In this document: piece after piece, positions 6,414 to 11,607 of the stretch
How positions within the stretch are numbered: the first letter of the stretch is position 1
Layout: every line of letters begins with the position of its first letter
Assembly: GCA_017515765.1 (NCBI GenBank)
Contig: JAFWFF010000205.1
Coordinates: 1 to 11,607, forward strand
Reading direction: 5' to 3'
Source: Bacillota bacterium
GTDB lineage: Bacteria > Bacillota > Clostridia > Peptostreptococcales > Anaerovoracaceae
DNA: 11,607 nucleotides
Notes under the pieces: generated by a model
Told to the model about the DNA's origin: nothing
The model's input: the letters and a program-made list of their open reading frames with translations, nothing else
The model's database searches: none
Made by a program: the position numbers and the translations under genes

Positions 6414-7502
6414 CTACAGTTCCAGATATCCCAGCGGATCGACCGGTGTTCCGTTGATCTGAACTTCAAAATGGCAATGCGGTCCCGTACTCCAGCCTGT
6501 CGAGCCTGCGTACGCGATCACCTCGCCTCTCTGTACTATCTGACCTACATAAACGTTAAGCGCGGAATTGTGTCCGTAAAGGGTGGTCATGCCGTCTCCG
6601 TGATATATGGCGACAGCGTAACCATAGCCGCCATACCAGCTCGATATGACGACCTGCCCTGCTTCCGCAGCATAGATATTATCACCCGTATTCGCTCCGA
6701 TGTCAATCCCCTCGTGTCCGTGATAGTATCCCCAGATCGGATGCTGCCTGTATCCGAAGTATCCGGTGATGTATCTGCTGTCCGTCGGCCAGCCCAGGAC
6801 TCCGCTTCCGCCGTCGGGATTGGTGTAGTCGCTGGCGAGAGAAGCAAGATATGCCTCTTCCCTGAGTCTTTCGGCTTCAGCCTCCAGCTCGTCGACCCTC
6901 GCCTGCAGTTCATCCTTCTTCGCCTGGAGAGCGTCTCTCGTCTCTTTGGCTTCCGCTTCCTGCCATGCCAGGGACTCCTTCGCTTCCTCAAGCTCCGCCT
7001 TGGCGGTCTCAAGGGCTGCCTTATCCTCTATCAGCCTGGTCCTCTTCTCCTCAAGCTCCTGAAGCACCGCAGCGTCGTTCTCGTAGATGCGCTGCACCAG
7101 ATCCATGTTGGTGAGGAAATCGGTGAGGTCGGTGGAGTTCAGGATCACGTCGATGAATCCCACCGTGCCGTTCTTGTACATGTTGCGGAGCCTGTGCCCC
7201 AGGTCGGATTCCTGTCCGCTGATGCTCGCCTCCGTCCTGCGGATATCCTCCGTGAGGTCTTTGATCAAAGACTCCGTCTCGGATATCTTCCGGTTGGTGG
7301 CTTCGATCTCGGCTTCCAGGCTGATCAGGGCGCTTTCCTTCGCCGCGATCTCGTCGGAGATCGCATTCATTTCAGCCTTGAGTTCCTCTTCCTCCTGCTC
7401 TATCTCCGCGATCTGGTCGTCATACTCGTCAGCAAAGGCAGTCACGCACATGGACGCGGTGAGGACTAGGCACATGAAGATCGAAAAAAGCTTTCTTTTC
7501 AT
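6414..7502 (-). CDS. Secreted PcsB-like coiled coil + M23 peptidase, first copy, coupled to ftsX
   Basis: A 362-residue exported protein with a signal peptide (about 1-24, AFA before DE), a coiled coil (about 27-110), the PcsB/CwlO-like segment YKNGTVGFIDVILNS (109-123), a second coiled coil (about 143-220), a linker and a C-terminal M23 domain (about 238-362). The active-site set is complete: H263 and D267 (HEGID), H311 (YGHNS), H342 and H344 (HCHFE). It is predicted to cleave peptidoglycan when FtsX moves its coiled coil, as for PcsB (S. pneumoniae) and CwlO (B. subtilis), which carry CHAP or NlpC/P60 instead of M23. Its ATG overlaps the ftsX stop as ATGA, which gives tight coupling. The next gene, 22 bp away, is its paralogue. 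Synonymous differences are frequent even where the proteins are identical, so the duplication is old. Confidence 0.93.
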   Translation of the reverse strand: MKRKLFSIFMCLVLTASMCVTAFADEYDDQIAEIEQEEEELKAEMNAISDEIAAKESALISLEAEIEATNRKISETESLIKDLTEDIRRTEASISGQESDLGHRLRNMYKNGTVGFIDVILNSTDLTDFLTNMDLVQRIYENDAAVLQELEEKRTRLIEDKAALETAKAELEEAKESLAWQEAEAKETRDALQAKKDELQARVDELEAEAERLREEAYLASLASDYTNPDGGSGVLGWPTDSRYITGYFGYRQHPIWGYYHGHEGIDIGANTGDNIYAAEAGQVVISSWYGGYGYAVAIYHGDGMTTLYGHNSALNVYVGQIVQRGEVIAYAGSTGWSTGPHCHFEVQINGTPVDPLGYLEL

Positions 7503-8416
7503 CTCTTTTTACCCCTCAATGCCCTGTTGTCAGTGTCAAGGAATTTTCTCATTGAAATGATACTTCCGCACGCGCCTACGCTGATGCCTATGGCGAGGAA
7601 GATTATGACGAGGTTCCAGACCATGTAATCAGCGGATACGAGCGGCGAACCGAGGATGGTCATGGCCTCTCTGCCTATGATCTTGATCACTTCGCGGTAG
7701 ATCAGGTACGTCAGGCCGGCCGAGACAGCCGAGGAGATTATCCCGATCACGATCCCTTCAGAAAGGAACGGTCCCCGGATGAACCAGTTGGTCGCCCCGA
7801 TGTACTTCATTATGGATATTTCCTTCTCACGCGCGAAGACCGTGAGCTTTATGGTGTTGGATACGACCACTATCGATACCACGACGAGGAACGCCATGAC
7901 TATCAAAGCGGCGTATCTGAGGAACTTGGTGATCTGGGTGACCTTCTCTACCGTCTCCTTATAGAACGAGATGTCCTCCACGCCTTCCAGCTTTGTCAGC
8001 TGGTTGTAGACACCGTCCGCGGATTCGACTGAATCGACGGTGACCCTGATGGAGTTCGGGAGCGGGTTGTCGCCCAGGGAATCGAGCAGATATCCGTTCT
8101 CTCCCCAGCGTGCCTTGAGGATGCGGAGCGCCTCCTCCTTCGTCCTGTAAGTGGTCTCCTTCACTCCGCCGAAGGTCTCGATCTGCTGCATCATCTTTCT
8201 GGCCTGGGCCTCGGTGACGTCATCCTGCAGATAGACTTCGATCTCGTTGTAGTCGGCTTTGATCATCTCGGTGAACAGGTTCACGTTCACGCTGATGACG
8301 AAAAACACGCCGAGGATCAGCATCATCGCCGTGATAGCGAATATCGAGGCGAGCGACATTCCCTTGTTTCTCCACACCTGGGTGAAGGCCTGTTTGATGT
8401 TATAACCTATCATCAT
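7499..8416 (-). CDS. ftsX: Cell division protein FtsX (ABC permease)
   Basis: A 305-residue membrane protein with four transmembrane helices at about 21-43, 167-187, 219-240 and 265-287. A large extracellular loop lies between TM1 and TM2 (about 44-166), the part known to contact the coiled coil of EnvC, PcsB or CwlO. FREKE-like AREKEISIMKYIGAT (195-209) is the typical FtsX/MacB cytoplasmic coupling stretch. Two consecutive ATG codons are possible; the first, at 8416-8414, is 6 nt from GGAGGAGG. It overlaps ftsE by 17 nt and the following M23 gene by 4 nt. It forms a complex with FtsE that passes ATP-driven motion to wall hydrolases at the septum or cell cylinder. Confidence 0.96.
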   Translation of the reverse strand: MMIGYNIKQAFTQVWRNKGMSLASIFAITAMMLILGVFFVISVNVNLFTEMIKADYNEIEVYLQDDVTEAQARKMMQQIETFGGVKETTYRTKEEALRILKARWGENGYLLDSLGDNPLPNSIRVTVDSVESADGVYNQLTKLEGVEDISFYKETVEKVTQITKFLRYAALIVMAFLVVVSIVVVSNTIKLTVFAREKEISIMKYIGATNWFIRGPFLSEGIVIGIISSAVSAGLTYLIYREVIKIIGREAMTILGSPLVSADYMVWNLVIIFLAIGISVGACGSIISMRKFLDTDNRALRGKKR

Positions 8417-9131
8417 TCTGTGCCTCCTCCGGGTAGAGCTCGTCGGTGCCGCCCTCCATATACCCGTATTCTCCGTATTCGTCCCTGACTATGTGGCCGG
8501 AATCGATGGCGACCACTCGCTTCTGCATGCGGTCGACTATGTCCTTGGCGTGAGTTACCATCACGACGGTCGTCCCGGTGTCGTTGATCTTGGCCAGGAG
8601 GTCCATGATGTCCTTGGCAGTCTCCGGGTCAAGGTTTCCGGTCGGCTCGTCCGCGATCAGAAGCGCAGGCTTGTTTATGATGGCGCGCGCTATCGCGACT
8701 CTCTGCTGTTCGCCTGCGGAGAGCTCGTTGGGATATTTATCGCCCTTATCGGGGATGCCCACAAGTTCGAGAGCCTGCGGCACCCTGTTGCGGATGCGCT
8801 TCTTGCTCTGGTGCAGGATCTCCATAGCAAAAGCGACGTTCTCGTAGACCGTCTTCTTCGGGAGAAGGCGGAAGTCCTGGAAAACGATCCCTATCCTGCG
8901 GCGGAGAAGAGGTATCTCGCGGCTGCTCAGCCTCGTCACTTCTTTCCCGTCCACCACTATGCTGCCTGAATCGGCGTCTATTTCCTTAAGTATCAGTTTG
9001 ATGAATGTGGACTTTCCGGCGCCGCTGGGACCTACAAGGAAGACGAAATCACCCTGCTCGATCCTTATGTTCGCGTCTTCAAGACCCACATTGCTGGCGT
9101 AACGCTTGGTCACGTTTTTGAATTCGATCAT
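8400..9131 (-). CDS. ftsE: Cell division ATP-binding protein FtsE
   Basis: A 243-residue ABC ATPase, the cytoplasmic partner of FtsX. Visible: Walker A GPSGAGKST (34-42), Q-loop Gln85 in IVFQDFRLLP (FtsE-typical), signature LSAGEQQR (137-144, with Ala in place of the common second Gly), Walker B LLIADEPTGNLDP (157-169), and H-loop His194 in VMVTHAKD. The family usually ends near 228 residues; this one has an acidic, Tyr/Gly-rich tail from about 217 onward (EYGEYGYMEGG and on). The ATG at 9131-9129 follows GGAG by 8 nt. The first gene of the operon, behind a strong promoter, and it overlaps ftsX by 17 nt. Confidence 0.96.
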   Translation of the reverse strand: MIEFKNVTKRYASNVGLEDANIRIEQGDFVFLVGPSGAGKSTFIKLILKEIDADSGSIVVDGKEVTRLSSREIPLLRRRIGIVFQDFRLLPKKTVYENVAFAMEILHQSKKRIRNRVPQALELVGIPDKGDKYPNELSAGEQQRVAIARAIINKPALLIADEPTGNLDPETAKDIMDLLAKINDTGTTVVMVTHAKDIVDRMQKRVVAIDSGHIVRDEYGEYGYMEGGTDELYPEEAQNDDRL

Positions 9132-9169
9132 ATCGTGTACTCCATGGCTTGCTTATCGCATACATGGTT

Positions 9170-9198
9170 ATTATACACCATATTGTGTGTATTGTTAA
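9170..9198 (-). promoter_or_regulatory. Strong sigma-A promoter for the ftsE operon
   Basis: On the minus strand, -35 TTAACA (9198-9193), a 17-bp spacer and -10 TATAAT (9175-9170) match the housekeeping consensus at 11 of 12 positions. The expected start site near 9163 leaves a leader of about 30 nt before the ftsE start codon. The upstream stretch 9199-9265 is A/T-rich, with no clear terminator for the transketolase genes. Confidence 0.85.
9173..9192. promoter_or_regulatory. Inverted repeat ATACAC-N8-GTGTAT over the ftsE -10/spacer
   Basis: Arms 9173-9178 and 9187-9192 pair perfectly around 8 nt. The repeat covers the whole spacer and half of the -10 box, a position where a bound dimeric repressor would block transcription. 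The arms are short, so chance is not excluded; no known regulator consensus is recognised. Confidence 0.35.
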
Positions 9199-9265
9199 TA
9201 GCCTGACACAAGTTTTACTGTTTTTAGCGTCAAGAAAGCGTGAATTTTGAGTGAAACGGGGCTCC

Positions 9266-10195
9266 TCAATAGACCTTTTTCACGGCGGAAACGATGGCTG
9301 AAGCGGTCATCCCGTACTTCTCCATCAGTTCGGCCGGCTTGCCTGATTCGCCGAAGGTGTCGAGCTGTCCTACCATCTCGATGCGGCAGGGGCACCTGGA
9401 GGACAAAAGCTCCGCTACCGCGGATCCGAGCCCTCCTATCACGGAATGCTCCTCGGCGGTAACTATCCTGCCGGTCTCCTCGGCGGCTTTGATCAGGATC
9501 TCCTCGTCGAGCGGCTTGATCGTATGGATGTCTATTACCCTCACGTCGACTCCCTGCTCTGCGAGTCTTGACGCTGCCTCCATAGCTTCAGACACCATGA
9601 TCCCGTTCGCGACGACGGTGACGTCTCTGCCGTTCCTGAGTAGGTTGCCCTTTCCGAGGACTATCTCATCCTCTTCGCTGTAGAAGACCGGGACCGCGGC
9701 GCGGCCGAGCCTGACATATGCCGGCCCGTCCATCATCACCGCCTGCTTTATCAGCTTTTCGGCGCTCACCGCGTCGCAGGGGCTGACGACGGTCATTCCC
9801 GGTATCGTGCGCATGAGGGCGATATCCTCGAACGTCTGGTGGCTGGCCCCGTCCTCCCCGACGGTGATGCCGGCATGGGTGGCGCAGACCTTGACGTTCG
9901 CTCCCGTATATCCGATTGAATTCCTTATGATCTCAAACGCTCTTCCCGACGCGAACATCGCGAAGGTAGACGCGCATACCCTCTTGCCTGACAGGGCGAT
10001 GCCCGCGGCGGCACCGTAGAGGTTTTGCTCGGCTATGCCCATATTGAAGAATCTTTCGGGGTACGCCTTGGCAAAAACACCTGTCTTTGTCGACCCGGAG
10101 AGGTCAGCGTCCATGACGACGAGATCCGGGCAGAGTTCCCCGAGCTCCAGCAGTGCGTTTCCGTACGCTTCTCTCGTTGCTTTCTTGTCTGCCAT
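9266..10195 (-). CDS. Transketolase C-terminal subunit (pyrimidine-binding and C domains)
   Basis: A 309-residue half-transketolase. It supplies the pyrimidine-binding domain with the catalytic Glu56 (GIAEQN), which activates thiamine diphosphate, and the substrate-contacting His107 and His119 in THAGITVGEDGASHQ (106-120). A C-terminal transketolase domain runs from about 185 on (VTVVANGIMVSEA, HTIKPLDEE, TAEEHSVIGGLG). With the N-terminal subunit it moves two-carbon units between sugar phosphates in the non-oxidative pentose phosphate pathway. The ATG at 10195-10193 is preceded by GGAGGTGA and overlaps the upstream stop by one base (TAATG). A GTG two codons earlier would destroy that spacing. 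The two-subunit form is common in Clostridia and archaea, so this is not a broken gene. No clear terminator follows, so some read-through into ftsE is possible. Confidence 0.93.
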   Translation of the reverse strand: MADKKATREAYGNALLELGELCPDLVVMDADLSGSTKTGVFAKAYPERFFNMGIAEQNLYGAAAGIALSGKRVCASTFAMFASGRAFEIIRNSIGYTGANVKVCATHAGITVGEDGASHQTFEDIALMRTIPGMTVVSPCDAVSAEKLIKQAVMMDGPAYVRLGRAAVPVFYSEEDEIVLGKGNLLRNGRDVTVVANGIMVSEAMEAASRLAEQGVDVRVIDIHTIKPLDEEILIKAAEETGRIVTAEEHSVIGGLGSAVAELLSSRCPCRIEMVGQLDTFGESGKPAELMEKYGMTASAIVSAVKKVY

Positions 10196-11013
10196 TACCA
10201 CTCACCTCCAAGTTCTTCAACAGCTTTCCTGGCCTGTTCCTCGTTCGGGGCCTTGCCGTGCCATCCGGCCTGGTCCTCCATGAACGATACCCCCTTGCCC
10301 TTATGAGTCTTCGCGATGATCACGGAAGGCTTGTCGGTAACCTTCCTGGCCTCTGCGAAAGCATTCAGTATCTGCCCGAAGTCGTGCCCGTCTATCATCT
10401 GGACATGCCAGCCGAAGGCTTTGAACTTCTCGTCTATCGGCCTGACCGTCATGACTTTGTCGTTCGGCCCGTCGATCTGGAGCCCGTTCCAGTCGACGAC
10501 CGCGCAGAGGTTCGCAAGTCCGTAGTGCGCGGCGGACATTGCGGCTTCCCAGACTATGCCTTCCTGGAGCTCCCCGTCGCCGAGCAAAACGTACGTCCTG
10601 CGGCTGCTTCCGTCCATCTTCGCGGCCAATGCCATCCCGACGCTTACTGAGAAGCCCTGGCCGAGAGATCCCGTGGACATCTCGATGCCCGGCACCTTAT
10701 GCATATTCGCGTGGCCCTGGAAAGGGCTTCCGAGCTTTCTCAGGCTCATCATGTCCTCAACTGGGAAATAGCCTCTCTCGGCAAGCGCAGCGTACTGCAC
10801 CGGGGCGGCGTGGCCCTTTGAAAGGATGAATCTGTCCCTGTCGGGCTTCCCGGGATCCGCCGGGTCGATGTTCATCTCGCTGAAATAGAGAGCCGTTACT
10901 ATGTCGGCCGCTGAAAGGCTCCCGCCCGGATGGCCGGAACCGGCGTGGTACACCGCTTTGATAACGTCGACCCTCACGCGGGCAGCGGCTTCTTCCAAAT
11001 ACTTTACGTCCAT
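10195..11013 (-). CDS. Transketolase N-terminal subunit (PP-binding domain)
   Basis: A 272-residue subunit carrying the thiamine diphosphate PP-binding domain. Visible: GSGHPGG (25-31) with substrate His28, KGHAAP (66-71), STGSLGQG (113-120), the TPP/Mg2+ motif from GDGE (145-148) to Asn176 (VVDWNG), and HDFGQI in the second half. It ends where the pyrimidine domain starts in one-chain transketolases; that part is the next gene, joined by TAATG, which gives equal synthesis of both halves. The ATG at 11013-11011 has GGAGGAG 3 nt upstream. It starts 30 bp after nnrD and is probably cotranscribed with it. Cytoplasmic, pentose phosphate pathway. A dedicated role in another TPP reaction is possible but nothing here points to one. 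Confidence 0.94.
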   Translation of the reverse strand: MDVKYLEEAAARVRVDVIKAVYHAGSGHPGGSLSAADIVTALYFSEMNIDPADPGKPDRDRFILSKGHAAPVQYAALAERGYFPVEDMMSLRKLGSPFQGHANMHKVPGIEMSTGSLGQGFSVSVGMALAAKMDGSSRRTYVLLGDGELQEGIVWEAAMSAAHYGLANLCAVVDWNGLQIDGPNDKVMTVRPIDEKFKAFGWHVQMIDGHDFGQILNAFAEARKVTDKPSVIIAKTHKGKGVSFMEDQAGWHGKAPNEEQARKAVEELGGEW

Positions 11014-11043
11014 GATCTCCTCCGATGATTAAGACTGTAACTA

Positions 11044-11607
11044 CTATCCTCTGCAGATCCGGAATGCTCCGGGTATCCCTCTTATGATATCCCTTGCCAT
11101 CAGAGACTCTTCTCCCAGTTCCCGCGCTGCGAGGTCGCCGGCAAGGCCGTGGAGATAGACGCCGCACACCGCGGCCTCCTTTGCGCTGAGCCCTCTTCCC
11201 ATGAGGGCCGTCATCATGCCCGTCAGGACGTCTCCCGAGCCTGCTGTCGCCATACCGGGATTTCCCGTGGTGTTCATGTAGATCGCCTGGCCTTCACCCT
11301 TAACCAGGGTGCCTTTTCCCTTAAGGACCGAGACCATCCCGAAGACCTCGGAAAGAGCGGTCACTGCTCTCACTCGTTCCTCCCGGTCCGTGCTCACCGG
11401 GTCCGTAAGGCCGAGCAGCCTCGCGGCTTCTCCTCCGTGCGGCGTGATCACAGCCTGCCCCGGGAATTCCGCAAGGTCATCCGCGAGCTTTTCCCTTGAA
11501 GCGATCACGTTCAGGCCGTCTGCGTCTATAAGGAGCTTCCCGCTGAAGCTGTTCAGGACGCGCTCGACTATGCCTGCAGTCATGAGAGTCTTGCCCATCC
11601 CGGGACC
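11044..11607 (-). CDS. nnrD: ADP-dependent (S)-NAD(P)H-hydrate dehydratase, 3' part
   Basis: The last 187 residues of a YjeF C-terminal (ribokinase-like) domain; the reading frame continues past the right edge. The first visible residues, GPGMG, are the family's GPGLG motif, so the ATG at 11598-11596 is internal and not the start. Further motifs: DADGLN (28-33), TPHGGE (55-60), KGKGTLV (96-102) and NPGMATAGSGDVLTG (116-130) with catalytic Asp126. NnrD dehydrates the S form of damaged, hydrated NADH/NADPH using ADP or ATP. In many bacteria it is fused to the epimerase NnrE; the N-terminal half lies outside, so a fusion cannot be judged. The stop is TAG at 11046-11044, 30 bp before the transketolase genes. 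Confidence 0.92.
   Translation of the reverse strand, partial: GPGMGKTLMTAGIVERVLNSFSGKLLIDADGLNVIASREKLADDLAEFPGQAVITPHGGEAARLLGLTDPVSTDREERVRAVTALSEVFGMVSVLKGKGTLVKGEGQAIYMNTTGNPGMATAGSGDVLTGMMTALMGRGLSAKEAAVCGVYLHGLAGDLAARELGEESLMARDIIRGIPGAFRICRG

Larger units (their letters stand above)
2485..9131 (-). other. Predicted six-gene operon ftsE-ftsX-M23-M23-recJ-ctpA
   Basis: One promoter (9170-9198) precedes six co-directional genes with overlaps of 17 nt (ftsE/ftsX), 4 nt (ftsX/M23), gaps of 22 and 24 nt around the second M23 gene, and an 8-nt overlap (recJ/ctpA). No terminator hairpin was seen inside. The next promoter-like element is that of yerC, beyond ctpA. The unit joins the FtsEX complex, its likely extracellular hydrolases, a DNA repair exonuclease and a wall-linked protease. 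Confidence 0.8.

Noticed and set aside
6081..7469. 462-codon plus-strand open frame opposite the M23 genes
   Set aside because: It is antisense to two genes with complete M23 active sites, spans their intergenic gap without a plausible start signal, and its sequence mirrors the coiled-coil codons.
9195..9395. Small 66-codon minus-strand ORF across the end of the transketolase gene
   Set aside because: It overlaps the end of the transketolase subunit in another frame, contains the ftsE -35 region and has no ribosome site or recognisable motif.
9266..11013. One transketolase gene broken by a frameshift
   Set aside because: The break falls exactly at the domain border, with a perfect Shine-Dalgarno site and a TAATG junction, as in natural two-subunit transketolases.

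Overview
The window reads as a piece of a moderately GC-rich Clostridia-type Bacillota chromosome. The evidence is a transketolase split into two subunits, a YerC/TrpR-like regulator beside recX, an ftsE-ftsX pair followed by PcsB/CwlO-like coiled-coil hydrolases, a single-anchor S41 (CtpA) protease, and strong AGGAGG-type ribosome binding sites. All twelve genes lie on the minus strand, so transcription runs from high to low coordinates. No RNA gene, mobile element, CRISPR array or prophage gene is visible, and no gene-free stretch exceeds about 135 bases. Most of it is core chromosomal DNA, not an accessory island.

Layout in order of transcription. (1) 11607-9266: the 3' part of nnrD (NAD(P)H-hydrate repair, 5' end outside the window), then the N- and C-terminal transketolase subunits, closely spaced and joined by a TAATG stop/start. 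(2) 9198-2485: a strong promoter (TTAACA, 17 bp, TATAAT) drives a six-gene unit: ftsE, ftsX, two tandem paralogous secreted proteins with a PcsB-like coiled coil and an M23 peptidase domain, recJ, and ctpA. Three of the five junctions overlap (17, 4 and 8 nt) and two have gaps of 22 and 24 nt. The module likely couples ATP use in the cytoplasm (FtsE), through FtsX in the membrane, to peptidoglycan cleavage outside; recJ sits inside it. (3) 2472-1555: yerC has its own promoter with a near-perfect 18-bp palindrome across the -35/spacer. An intrinsic terminator with a UUCG loop follows, then recX. (4) 1539-1: two neighbouring COG0523 (CobW/P47K-type) G3E GTPases. The first carries a 52-residue His/Asp/Glu tract that suggests metal storage or delivery. 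The second is cut off by the window edge. A perfect 12-bp inverted repeat lies between them.

I see no wholly unknown system. The points most worth following up are the duplicated, diverged M23 pair translationally coupled to FtsEX, with cysteines gained in only one copy; the metal-tract COG0523 protein with a non-canonical guanine-recognition motif; and several palindromes placed at promoters or gene borders. All family assignments are by reading motifs; no database search was run.
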